From assembly GCA_041390365.1 (NCBI GenBank), contig JAWKQB010000003.1, positions 744,001 through 808,000 of the forward strand: a DNA stretch of 64,000 nucleotides, given 5' to 3'. Of the stretch, positions 47,917 through 55,893 are shown in pieces. Source of the DNA: Syntrophotaleaceae bacterium. GTDB lineage: Bacteria > Desulfobacterota > Desulfuromonadia > Desulfuromonadales > Syntrophotaleaceae. Both the position numbers and the translations under genes were made by a program. The notes below the pieces were generated by a model, which made no database searches, had not been told where the DNA came from, and worked only from the letters and a program-made list of their open reading frames with translations. Position 1 is the first letter of the stretch. Each line of letters begins with the position of its first letter.

Positions 47917-48366
47917 ATGCGGGTAGGAGAAGTCTGTAACCGGGAGGTGGTGATCACCGACAGGAACGCCACTCTGCTGGAAACCGCCAAGCTGATGCGC
48001 CAAAAGCATGTCGGGGATGTCGTGGTGGTCGATGATCGACCGGAAGGGCGCTATCCGATCGGGATCCTGACCGATCGGGATATCGTTGTCGAACTGATCG
48101 CCGAGGAGGTGGACGTAGGCCTTATGCTCGTTGGGGACTGCATGTCCTTCGACCTGGTCACGGCCAGGGAAAACGACGAACTTTTCCCCACTATCAAGCG
48201 CATGCGGGACAAGGGGATTCGCCGGTTGCCGGTGGTGGATGAGGCCGGTTTGCTGATCGGAATTCTGACGGTGGACGACCTGATCGATCTGATTGCCGAA
48301 CAGCTTACCGATCTGGTCAGGCTGATGGGACACGAGCAGGACCGTGAGCGAACCCGCCGGGCCTGA
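47917..48366 (+). CDS. Two-CBS-domain protein
   Basis: A 149-residue protein of two tandem CBS domains (VVITDRNATLLETAKLMRQK, IGILTDRDIVVELI; then FDLVTARENDELFPTIKRMR, IGILTVDDLIDLI), likely binding adenine nucleotides. AAGGAG is 6 bases before ATG 47917. No catalytic domain is attached. It converges with the patatin gene, 12 bases between stops. Confidence 0.9.
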   Translation: MRVGEVCNREVVITDRNATLLETAKLMRQKHVGDVVVVDDRPEGRYPIGILTDRDIVVELIAEEVDVGLMLVGDCMSFDLVTARENDELFPTIKRMRDKGIRRLPVVDEAGLLIGILTVDDLIDLIAEQLTDLVRLMGHEQDRERTRRA

Positions 48367-48378
48367 TCTCATTTATCG

Positions 48379-49278
48379 TCAGGGCAAAAACCAGGACCGC
48401 CAGCGCCGCCTTCTGATCAGCCGCCGCAGTTGGGGCAGATGCCGTTCCACCTCTTCCCGGCCATTGGCAATGGCCTCTTCGAAAAGAGAGAAATCGGCCC
48501 AGTGGCTGCCTCCGGTCTCCGGTCTCAGGAGCAGATCGGCCTTCAGGCTTTCCCGTGTGCCCAGGGCCCATCGGGTGATGGTTTCGGCGCGGGCCACAAT
48601 GTCGAAGGCGCTGTCGGGAGATCGGAAAGGATCGAGGTCGCTGTTGACGTCGACGGAAATGACCAGATCGGCTCCCAGATTACGGACAGGAAGCACCGGG
48701 ACGGCATCGATCCAGCCCCCGTCCACCAGCAGTCGTCCGTCGAGTTCAACAGGGGGAAAAACCCCCGGAATCGCACAACTGGCCGCCACGGCAAGCTGCA
48801 GCGGGCCCTGCCGAATGACGTGCTCCTCTCCGGAAATGAGATCAAGGGTCGAGGTGCAGAAGGGTATGCGGGTTTTCTCGATAGGAATATCGTCGATCAG
48901 AAAGGCGAAATTCTCTGTGGTGGCCGCCTGTTCAATGAACGACCGGCGGGTCATGAGCAGGGTGTAGAATATGCTTTTTTTTGCAAATTGGGAAAGCCGG
49001 TCGAACAGATTCGCTTCGGCGAGATCTTTTTCGACCATGTAATTGAAACGGGATTCCCGAAAGGCTTTGCTTTCAAGAAAAGCCGTGAACCGCCGTCTCA
49101 CCGCTGCCGCATCAGGCTCGATCGCATACATGGCGCCGATGATGGCGCCCATGCTGGTACCGGCGATGCAATCGATGGGAATGCCGTACCGCTCAAAAGC
49201 TTCGAGCACGCCGATGTGCGATAAACCCCGCGCCGCTCCTCCTCCCAGCGCGAGTCCGATTTTACACCTGCCGAACAT
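48379..49278 (-). CDS. Patatin-like phospholipase (RssA type)
   Basis: A 299-residue serine lipid acyl hydrolase. Oxyanion loop LALGGGAARGLSHIG, nucleophile Ser in GTSMGAIIGAMYA and catalytic Asp in VDGGWIDAVPVLP form the Ser-Asp dyad. No signal peptide or membrane segment. GGGGGG upstream of ATG 49278 serves as ribosome site. Divergent from radC by 168 AT-rich bases. Confidence 0.9.
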   Translation of the reverse strand: MFGRCKIGLALGGGAARGLSHIGVLEAFERYGIPIDCIAGTSMGAIIGAMYAIEPDAAAVRRRFTAFLESKAFRESRFNYMVEKDLAEANLFDRLSQFAKKSIFYTLLMTRRSFIEQAATTENFAFLIDDIPIEKTRIPFCTSTLDLISGEEHVIRQGPLQLAVAASCAIPGVFPPVELDGRLLVDGGWIDAVPVLPVRNLGADLVISVDVNSDLDPFRSPDSAFDIVARAETITRWALGTRESLKADLLLRPETGGSHWADFSLFEEAIANGREEVERHLPQLRRLIRRRRWRSWFLP

Positions 49279-49446
49279 GATTCCTGCCCCCCAAGAAACA
49301 GCCCTCAGATCCGGTTACCCGTTCATAACGGGAACATTAAATCAGATCGATTCCTTCTATGCCATTAAATTCTGATTGGTTCGATCTGCCGTCTGTGATA
49401 AATTTCATTTAATTTAATAAACCCTAAAAAAGAGCCTGAGGAGATC

Positions 49447-50130
49447 ATGCGGGGCATCAAGCAATGGCCGGCCGAAGAGCGGCCGCGGGAAAAACTTTTG
49501 GCGAAGGGCCCTCAGGCCTTGAGCGACGCCGAGCTTCTGGCACTCGTGCTGCGCACTGGTGATGCCTCTTCCAAGACGACCGCCATCGACCAGGCGAGGT
49601 TGTTGCTCCATCGGTTCGGCTCTCTTCGCACCCTGTCCGCCGCCTCCGCCTCCGAATTGCAAAAGGTCAAGGGGGTCGGGCAGGCCAAAGCCGCCGAGCT
49701 CCAGGCAGTGTTTGAAATCGCCCGCCGCTTCAGTGAGGAGCGTTTGCGCCCCGGCGACCGGTACACCTCACCGGAGGAGGTGTTCCGCCACTTCCTGCCC
49801 CGGTTGCGAGATTATAAGCGGGAGGTATTTCTGGCCCTGCTGCTCGACAGCAAGAACCGTTTACTGAGGGAGGTCTGTATTTCCGAGGGCAGCCTGACGG
49901 CGAGCATCGTCCACCCGCGCGAGGTTTTTGCGGCAGTGGTGCGGGATTCGGCGGCGGCGGTGCTGCTGGTGCACAATCATCCCTCCGGCGACCCGACCCC
50001 CAGCAGGGAGGATCGGGAGATTTCGATTCGACTGAAGGAGGCTGGGGAGCTGATGGGGGTCCGGGTCCTGGACCACATCATCATCGGCGATGAGGGGTAT
50101 GTCAGTTTGGCGGATCGGGGGGTGTTGTAG
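49447..50130 (+). CDS. radC: RadC family JAB-domain protein
   Basis: A 227-residue protein: an N-terminal UPF0758 helix-hairpin-helix part (REKLLAKGPQALSDAELLAL; LQKVKGVGQAKAAELQAVFE) and a C-terminal JAB1/MPN metal-binding domain with VLLVHNHPSGDPTPSREDRE, which holds the zinc ligands. Function in DNA repair is historical and disputed. GAGGAG precedes the start. Followed by a long repeat-filled gap. Confidence 0.95.
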   Translation: MRGIKQWPAEERPREKLLAKGPQALSDAELLALVLRTGDASSKTTAIDQARLLLHRFGSLRTLSAASASELQKVKGVGQAKAAELQAVFEIARRFSEERLRPGDRYTSPEEVFRHFLPRLRDYKREVFLALLLDSKNRLLREVCISEGSLTASIVHPREVFAAVVRDSAAAVLLVHNHPSGDPTPSREDREISIRLKEAGELMGVRVLDHIIIGDEGYVSLADRGVL

Positions 50131-50215
50131 CGGTTGCTTCGGTTGGGTGGGGCGTGATAAGGTGTCCACACGTTTGATTGCATGGACCGGGCGTATACCG
50201 GTCTTTTTTCGTTGG

Positions 50216-50545
50216 TAAAGAGAGAAACCAATACCGCGGGGCGGACTAACACCGCGGGGTTGCGTCCCCGCACGACGCCTTACTCTTTTGATGCGCGTCA
50301 AAAGAGTAAGCAGAAAAACGCGCCCCGGCTCCTTGCCCGCCTGCGGCGGGTTCCCTGCGCGGAGCAGACGTCGGGCGGGCGGAAAAAAACTCGCTCGCTG
50401 CGCTCCCTCAGACAGTTTTTCCGCCTTTTTCGCCCACCGTCCACTCCGCTCCGGCTGCGTCACAGGGGAATTGACAGGCAAGGGCTGAAAATCCAAAATC
50501 GCCTCACTCCTCACTCCTCACTCCTCACTCCTCACTCCTCACTCC
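50216..50545. repeat. Composite hairpin repeat block between radC and pyk
   Basis: No gene is seen in 50131-50545. Direct copies of ACCGCGGGG (about 50233 and 50251) precede a hairpin GCGGGG/CCCCGC. Next is a perfect 12-bp stem TTACTCTTTTGA/TCAAAAGAGTAA (50280-50291 with 50298-50309), then a GC-rich stretch ending in GGCGGAAAAA/TTTTTCCGCC. The arrangement resembles composite intergenic repeats I recall from other proteobacterial genomes. Confidence 0.65.
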
Positions 50546-50551
50546 TCACTC
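50503..50551 (-). repeat. Seven exact tandem copies of a 7-base unit
   Basis: CTCACTC repeated seven times without mismatch, 49 bases. The last copy overlaps the stop codon of pyk (50546-50548). Read on the minus strand the unit is GAGTGAG. Confidence 0.95.
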
Positions 50552-52006
50552 AATCTCATACAACGGGCCGGTGCCCAGACGGTGCACCTTCATCAGGTTG
50601 GTGGTCCCCTTGGCCGCGACAGGGCTGCCCATGGTGATGACGACCAGGTCGCCCCGCTGCAGTACCCCGGCTTCGATGACCGATTCTTCCATGGAATGGA
50701 TCTGGGCTTCGGTGCTGCCCTGGAAGTCGACCTGGATGGAGCGTACCCCCGAATAAAGGGCCATGCGGCGACGGACAGCCCGGGAAGGGGTGACGGCGAA
50801 AATCGGGATCGGGGGGCGGTTCCTGGCCACCAGGGCAGCCGTGGAGCCGCTTTGCGTAAAGGCCAGGATGGCGGCCGCGCCGATATTTTCCGCCGTGCGA
50901 CAGGCCGCTTCGCCAATGGCATCGGACAGGGATCTGGGGCCGGTGGTAGCAGGATAGTAGTGGAAGATTCTGGAAGCAAGCATGGGATCCCCTTCGACAC
51001 TGCGGGCGATCCCGGCCATGAGCGAGACCGCTTCCACCGGATAGCTGCCCACGGCCGTCTCTCCCGAAAGCATGACGGCATCACTGCCGTCAATGATGGC
51101 ATTGGCCACGTCGGAGGTTTCCGCCCGCGTCGGGCGCGGGTGGCTCACCATGCTTTCCAGCATCTGGGTCGCTGTGATCACCGGCTTGCCTGCTTCCCGG
51201 CATTTACGGATGATCCGTTTCTGGATCAGCGGGACCTGTTCCGGACCGATCTCCACACCCAGGTCTCCCCGGGCAACCATGATGCCGTCGGCGACATGCA
51301 GGATTTCCGTGAAATTGTCGACCGCCTGGGGTTTTTCGATTTTGGCCAGAATGGGGATGTCGGCCCCGTTGGAGGAGAGGAAGTCCCTCAATTTGGCAAT
51401 ATCCGAAGCCTGGCGGACGAAGGACAGAGCCAGGTAGTCCACCCCTTCCCGGATACAGAAAAGGGCATCTTCCCAATCTTTCTCGGTAATGCTCGGCAGC
51501 GAAAGGGCGGCTCCGGGAAGATTCACCCCTTTGCGGCTGGCGAGAACTCCGCCTGTCACAACCTTGCATTCCACCTTGGGACCGGCAATCCGCACCACCT
51601 CCAGCTCCAGCAGGCCGTCGTCGAGAAGAATTTTATCCCCTGGTGCACTGACTGTGGGCAGTGCAGGGAAAACCACGGGAATGTTCCCTGGCGGCTCGTC
51701 CGCATCCTGACGGGTCGTCAGATTGACGGGTTGACCGGGGATCAGGGTCGCAGTGTCGCCGGGGATCTGCCCCACCCGGATCTTCGGTCCCTGCAGATCG
51801 CCCACGATCGCCATGGCCTGGCGCCTCTGCCGGGACAAGAACCTGATTTCCCTGATTACGGCCGCTTTTTCCGCATGGTTGCCATGAGAAAAATTCAGCC
51901 TGAACAGGTCGGTGCCGGCATCCATCAATGCCGCCAGTTTTTCGCTGGTCTGGCTCGCAGGTCCGATCGTGGCGATTATCTTCGTATGGCGAAAGGGGTT
52001 GTTCAT
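50546..52006 (-). CDS. pyk: Pyruvate kinase
   Basis: A 486-residue glycolytic enzyme making pyruvate and ATP from PEP and ADP. Motifs: KIIATIGPASQTSEKL, LNFSHGNHAEKA, GDLQGPKIRVGQIPGD, metal/Lys site ILAKIEKPQAVDNFTEIL and MVARGDLGVEIGPEQVPLIQ. The C-terminal allosteric domain is present (AILAFTQSGSTAALVARNRP). The final codons (YEIE stop) run into the heptad repeat, which supplies the stop codon. AGGAAGAGG precedes the start. Confidence 0.96.
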   Translation of the reverse strand: MNNPFRHTKIIATIGPASQTSEKLAALMDAGTDLFRLNFSHGNHAEKAAVIREIRFLSRQRRQAMAIVGDLQGPKIRVGQIPGDTATLIPGQPVNLTTRQDADEPPGNIPVVFPALPTVSAPGDKILLDDGLLELEVVRIAGPKVECKVVTGGVLASRKGVNLPGAALSLPSITEKDWEDALFCIREGVDYLALSFVRQASDIAKLRDFLSSNGADIPILAKIEKPQAVDNFTEILHVADGIMVARGDLGVEIGPEQVPLIQKRIIRKCREAGKPVITATQMLESMVSHPRPTRAETSDVANAIIDGSDAVMLSGETAVGSYPVEAVSLMAGIARSVEGDPMLASRIFHYYPATTGPRSLSDAIGEAACRTAENIGAAAILAFTQSGSTAALVARNRPPIPIFAVTPSRAVRRRMALYSGVRSIQVDFQGSTEAQIHSMEESVIEAGVLQRGDLVVITMGSPVAAKGTTNLMKVHRLGTGPLYEIE

Positions 52007-52049
52007 CCGCCTCTTCCTTTTTTTTAAAGAAGGTTTTTAAACCCTAAGC

Positions 52050-52090
52050 GGAAAAGGATCCTTCCCGCGGACGGGCAGGACCCTTTTGGT
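52050..52090 (-). terminator. Probable terminator after the diheme cytochrome gene
   Basis: On the minus strand AAAAGGGTCCTGCCCG and GGGAAGGATCCTTTT form an imperfect stem whose 3' side is T-rich. Mismatches lower the certainty. Confidence 0.55.
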
Positions 52091-52153
52091 TTTGTTAAAA
52101 TAAACATGGTCTTGCTCCGGGCAGTTTCAAATCCCCGGTCGGATTCGGTTAAA

Positions 52154-52474
52154 TCAATGGTGAAAGCGGCCAAGCCGCTCGGTGTGCGCTTTGCTGGGGC
52201 CGCGATGGCAGCGGAAGCAGGGCTCTCCCGAAACTTTCTGCTGCTCCAGGGGGGAAGGTCCAGGAGAGGATACCGAGGTCTCCTGCTGCCAGGTGTACCG
52301 TCCCATTTCCTCACTGAGGATCGGTGGGGAATAGACCACCTCCCAGTTGGCGGAGATGGGCAGGGAGTGACACTGGTCACAACCGCCGGGGGGCGGTATG
52401 GCTTTCCAGCTGGTTATCATGGCACAACCTAATCCCAGAATGGCTGCAATCAGCCCGATAACGACGATTTTCAT
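52154..52474 (-). CDS. Small membrane-anchored diheme c-type cytochrome
   Basis: A 106-residue protein with one hydrophobic N-terminal segment (KIVVIGLIAAILGLGCAM), either a signal or an anchor, and two c-type heme motifs, CDQCH and CFRCH. Further histidines near the end (KAHTERLGRFHH) could be distal ligands. The cysteine at LGLGC leaves a lipoprotein possible. ATG 52474 follows AGGAGG; the longer open frame upstream has no start support. It probably carries electrons in the periplasm. Divergent from the AmiS/UreI transcription unit. Confidence 0.82.
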   Translation of the reverse strand: MKIVVIGLIAAILGLGCAMITSWKAIPPPGGCDQCHSLPISANWEVVYSPPILSEEMGRYTWQQETSVSSPGPSPLEQQKVSGEPCFRCHRGPSKAHTERLGRFHH

Positions 52475-52606
52475 GCAGGCGCTGACCTCCTGAAAACTAT
52501 TCACAAAAAGTAATTTCAACGGGAAAACTATAGCACAGGTCCATGACCAGGCAAACGTGAATTTCCCCGCGATAAAACCCGCGATTTGTCCGCCAACGCG
52601 GACCAT

Positions 52607-53412
52607 CAGGCCGTCGAATAGAGGCGGTTAACAAAAAGGGCAGGCCGCAATTTTTTGAAACAGTGTCTTTTCCGGTTTGAAAAACCTCATCGGAAGAAAA
52701 GCGGGAAGCGTGGAGCGGAAAAGAGAAACTTCCCTCAAGCGGTATCAGGAAAGAGGAAGACGAAAGGACGTTACGAAAAGACACGAATAGTTAGGAAATG
52801 GAGCTATGTGTGCCATAAGAAGACTTTCGGGCAACGGACCTCCTTTCCGGGTTTTGATAAAAAAGGGGGAAACTCTCGCTGTCTTGGAGGTTGCGGGAGC
52901 CAGGTCTTTGTGGCATTGAAATTGCGTGCAAATAGAACAACAGTTTATTCCGGGCGGTAAGGGGTGTAGAAAAGGAGGTGAGCCATCAGAAGTCGGCACC
53001 CAGTGAAAAATCATCACGTGTTTTCACCTTGACTAAATTCTGAAGGAAAAAGTTGCAGGCTCGTGTTCTTTTTTCATTCTGTTCGTCCGGAGCCAGACAG
53101 TAAGGCCTGCAGCCTTTAAAGATGGAGCTCCCGAGGCAGGTACGGGCGGTTTCGGAAAAGTTCCCTACCGGGTACGGGAACGGATCCTGTCGCCAGTGCA
53201 GGTTTTTGGGAGACACCTCTTTTTAGGATTGTTCTTTAAAATGGCAGTTTATTTAAATGTTGCCCGGTCGTCGCAGGTTAAGCCGGGCGGAATGGGGAGG
53301 CTGCCGGCTGATGCTCAATGAGATCCGTCGGTGGCGAAAAGTTGCGTGTGTTTCGTCAAAACCAAACCTGGTTTTCACACCATCAACATTTTTCTCGTAA
53401 TGGAGGAAGGAA
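52607..53412 (+). other. 806-base gene-free region: upstream DNA and long leader of the AmiS/UreI gene
   Basis: No convincing protein gene is seen. A sigma-54 promoter candidate lies at 52911-52926. After it come an 11-base perfect Shine-Dalgarno complement without a start codon (52971-52981) and four hairpins: GTGAAAA/TTTTCAC (53003-53027), GTTCCC/GGGAAC (53160-53181), GCCCGG/CCGGGC (53262-53288) and AAAACCA/TGGTTTT (53358-53375). GCAGGC (about 53055) can also pair with GCCTGC (about 53105). No known riboswitch consensus was matched by eye. Confidence 0.5.
52911..52926 (+). promoter_or_regulatory. Candidate sigma-54 (RpoN) promoter
   Basis: TGGCATTGAAATTGCG: GG and GC elements are separated by exactly ten bases, with TGGCA and TTGC boxes matching the -24/-12 consensus. 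It points toward the AmiS/UreI gene 487 bases downstream. Confidence 0.6.
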
Positions 53413-53907
53413 ATGACTCTGGTAATTTTGATCGCGATCTCTTTGATGTGGCTTCCTGTTGCGCTTCTTTTCCTTGGCTTCGGTGAAGCCAAGGGTACCG
53501 GTGCCATTACCGCATTTGTAGGGATTTGCGTTGTTGTAAGTGCATTCGTCAATGCCATTCAGGGGGATGCTTTCACCGGCGGTCTGCTGATTGCCCACGG
53601 TCTGCTGTACTGTGTGGTCGCTTACGCTCTGTTGGCCGGTTTGGAAAGCCTGGCTTCAGTCGGCAACGTCAGCCTGACCGTTGCCATTATTTCCTTCGTT
53701 TACATGATTCTCTATGCCACCGTCATCAAGAACGGTTACTTCACCTTCGCCGCTGCCGGCTACACTGTCCTGACCCTCGAAGTGTGGCTGAACGCTTACG
53801 GCAAGTTCTCCGCCAAGGCCCTGGCCTGGTCCCTGATCATCTGGGTTCCCTGCGGTCTGCTCTATCCGGCCTTCATGCTGCTGGCCGGCAAGCCTCTGCC
53901 CTTCTAA
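53413..53907 (+). CDS. AmiS/UreI family urea/amide channel
   Basis: A 164-residue, six-helix inner membrane protein (MTLVILIAISLMWLPVALLF ... LIIWVPCGLLYPAFMLLAGK). Conserved features of the acid-gated urea channel/amide transporter family include FVNAIQGD, GLLIAHGLLYCVVAYALLAG and the tryptophan-containing LEVWLNAYG. No urease or amidase gene is adjacent. GGAGGAAGG precedes the start. A strong terminator follows, so it is monocistronic. The candidate RpoN promoter upstream fits nitrogen control. Confidence 0.9.
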   Translation: MTLVILIAISLMWLPVALLFLGFGEAKGTGAITAFVGICVVVSAFVNAIQGDAFTGGLLIAHGLLYCVVAYALLAGLESLASVGNVSLTVAIISFVYMILYATVIKNGYFTFAAAGYTVLTLEVWLNAYGKFSAKALAWSLIIWVPCGLLYPAFMLLAGKPLPF

Positions 53908-53930
53908 GATAAGAGGCAAAAAGGAAAACA

Positions 53931-53964
53931 AAAAAGGGAGTCGGCATTCGCCGGCTCCCTTTTT
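53931..53964 (+). terminator. Terminator of the AmiS/UreI gene
   Basis: AAAAAGGGAGTCGGC (53931-53945) with GCCGGCTCCCTTTT (from 53950), loop ATTC, one G-T pair, T-rich end. The A-rich left arm could let it act in both directions, but both neighbours to the right also run leftward. Confidence 0.9.
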
Positions 53965-54086
53965 CGTCACTGAGACTGTGTAAATCCAAAAACCAGGGAT
54001 ATTCAGGATAGAGGGGACTGATGTCGAAACTTCAAATTTTGAATTTTTTCCTGAATATTTCGGCCCTCCCGGTTAAATAAAGGTTT

Positions 54087-55076
54087 TCAAAGACGCAAAA
54101 TGCCCGCCGCCCAGGTGAAGCCGGCGCCGAAGGCGACCAAACCGACCAGAGACCCCGACGAAATGCGTCCGTTGCGCCGCGCCTCGTCCAGGGCGATCGG
54201 AATCGAAGCGGCCGAGGTGTTGCCGAAACGATCGACATTGACATAGGTCTGTGCCTCGGTCAGGTTGAGCTTTTTGCCGAGAGCCTCGATGATGCGCAAA
54301 TTCGCCTGATGGGAAATCACCAGGTCGAGCTGTTCGATGGACAGGTCCGCCTGGGACAGGGCTTTTTTCATGGCTGTGGTCATGGAAACCACGGCGTGGC
54401 GGAATACTTCCCTGCCTTCCATGCGCAGGGTGTGAATTTTGTCCTTCACGTTTTCAACCGTGGGGGGATTGATGCAGCCGCACCCGGCATTGTAGAGCAG
54501 ATTGCTGAAGCCGCCGTCGCTGCGGATATAGGTCGACAGAATCCCCCTGTCGCCCTGTCCCGGCCCCAGGACGACCGCTCCGGCCCCGTCGCCGAACAGG
54601 ACGCAGGTGCCGCGATCCTCCCAGTCCACGATGGACGTGAGTATTTCCCCGCCCAGTACCAGAACGCGTCGATACCCCTGGCTGCGGATCAGGCTGTCAG
54701 CCAACTGCAAGGCATAGATGAATCCGGAGCAAGCTGCGGAAATGTCGAAAGCGGCAGCGTTCTTGGCTCCGAGCAGCTCCTGAATAAAACAGGCGGTGGC
54801 CGGAAATTTCATGTCGCCGGTGACCGTGGCCAGAATGATCAGATCGAGGTCTTTCGCTTCCACCCCTGCATCCTCCAGCGCACGGCGTCCCGCCTCCGCG
54901 GCGAGTTGGGACAGGGCGGAACCTTTTTCGGCAATGTGTCGTTGACGGATGCCGGACCGCTCGAGGATCCATTCATCAGAAGTGTCAACCATTTTCTCCA
55001 GATCTGCATTGGTAAGAATCCTGTCGGGAACGGCATGGCCTGTCCCGAGGACCATGGAATGCTCTGCGCTCTTCAT
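54087..55076 (-). CDS. fabH: Beta-ketoacyl-ACP synthase III
   Basis: A 329-residue enzyme that starts fatty acid synthesis by condensing acyl-CoA with malonyl-ACP. Catalytic triad: Cys in DISAACSGFIYAL, His in LVISHQANLRII, Asn in DRFGNTSAASIPIAL. N-terminal GTGHAVPDRILTNADLEKMV and SGIRQRHIAEKG are typical. ATG 55076 lies 6 bases after AGGAGA. The rest of the fab cluster is not adjacent, so a secondary FabH-like role remains possible. Confidence 0.92.
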   Translation of the reverse strand: MKSAEHSMVLGTGHAVPDRILTNADLEKMVDTSDEWILERSGIRQRHIAEKGSALSQLAAEAGRRALEDAGVEAKDLDLIILATVTGDMKFPATACFIQELLGAKNAAAFDISAACSGFIYALQLADSLIRSQGYRRVLVLGGEILTSIVDWEDRGTCVLFGDGAGAVVLGPGQGDRGILSTYIRSDGGFSNLLYNAGCGCINPPTVENVKDKIHTLRMEGREVFRHAVVSMTTAMKKALSQADLSIEQLDLVISHQANLRIIEALGKKLNLTEAQTYVNVDRFGNTSAASIPIALDEARRNGRISSGSLVGLVAFGAGFTWAAGILRL

Positions 55077-55433
55077 CTGCTCTCCTGACAACTGTGATGG
55101 CGTCGCAAACAATTGCTCTCGTCACTGCCGACGACCGGAATATGCCTCATCCCGCGACCAATTGATCACCCTGTTTTTGGCGCTTTTTGCGGAGCCACTC
55201 ACAATTTTGCTTTCTTGCGAAAGCATCAATTTTGTTTTTAATAAGAAAAACCGCCGCCAAAATAGCACGATTAAGTAAATCCCTCAAGGAAAAGGGGAGC
55301 CTTTTGTTGGGCGAGTTGCGGAAAGGAATGGGTTGAAAAGATCCTGGAGACGAGTGAACGGCGGCCGTCTCATTCCCCTAAACAGGGATCAGGACGGCCG
55401 TTTGTTTGCTGGGAGGGCTGATTCACCTTCGAC
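55077..55433. other. Gene-free region upstream of fabH
   Basis: This 357-base gap holds the fabH upstream DNA and, at its right end (55361-55401), a strong hairpin. Its outer pair is GCGGCCGTC with GACGGCCGT, its inner pair ATTCCC with GGGAT. The hairpin follows the ferritin-like gene on the minus strand, but the T-rich side (TTTGTTTG) is on the plus strand, so a terminator role is uncertain. No other feature was recognised. Confidence 0.45.
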
Positions 55434-55766
55434 TTATTTTCCAGATGCGGCCTTGCCGGATTGGATGCCCAATTCAGCCATGATTTCCTCGACTTCGGAA
55501 AATCCTTCCTGATAGAACTTTTCTTCGTCGGGCGCCAAATGGTAAAGCAGGCGCAGGAATTCTCCGGCGTGGACCCTTTCCTCGTTGGCGATATCGACCA
55601 GAACTTCCTTGGCCAGAACGTTGTCGGTCGCCTCGGCAAGCTGCATATAGAGCTGTACGGCTTCATATTCCGCGGCAATCTGGAACCTGATGGCCCGGAT
55701 GAGTTCCGCATCGGTTATCTTGCGGCCGATGGTGTTGCCTGCAAAGGAACTGCTGAAACCCGGCAT
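55434..55766 (-). CDS. Ferritin-like protein of the encapsulin-cargo type
   Basis: A 110-residue two-helix ferritin-like protein. IRFQIAAEYEAVQLYMQLAE carries the first Glu ligands and DIANEERVHAGEFLRLLYHL the ExxH of the second helix. The pattern closely recalls the ferritin-like domain fused to or packed in encapsulins, which oxidise and store iron. No encapsulin gene lies within the window on either side, and the C-terminus (GIQSGKAASGK) shows no evident cargo-loading peptide. AAGGAGG lies 7 bases upstream. Probably iron or peroxide handling. Confidence 0.82.
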   Translation of the reverse strand: MPGFSSSFAGNTIGRKITDAELIRAIRFQIAAEYEAVQLYMQLAEATDNVLAKEVLVDIANEERVHAGEFLRLLYHLAPDEEKFYQEGFSEVEEIMAELGIQSGKAASGK

Positions 55767-55893
55767 AGGACTCCTCCTTTTTGGTTATCGTTGCAGATGT
55801 CTCCCCAAGTCAGTGATAAAAACACCTATACTTTTAATACTTCGAGTGCGGTGTGTCAAGGCGTCCGGGGCCATCCGGCATCCTCGGCAAGGC

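Noticed and set aside
50503..50551. Heptad array considered as a CRISPR
   Set aside because: Unit is seven bases with no spacers; it is a simple tandem repeat.
52655..52960. A 101-codon frame in the gene-free region before the sigma-54 site
   Set aside because: Lysine/arginine-rich with no ribosome site and no pattern of a folded protein.
53041..53220. Leader segment considered as cobalamin, glycine, c-di-GMP or guanidine riboswitch, 6S RNA or tmRNA
   Set aside because: None of the consensus core sequences of these RNAs could be found by eye; only generic hairpins remain.
53257..53400. A 47-codon frame (MLPGRRRLSRAEW...) upstream of the AmiS/UreI gene
   Set aside because: No ribosome site, unusual composition and overlap with the hairpin-rich leader make it an unlikely gene.
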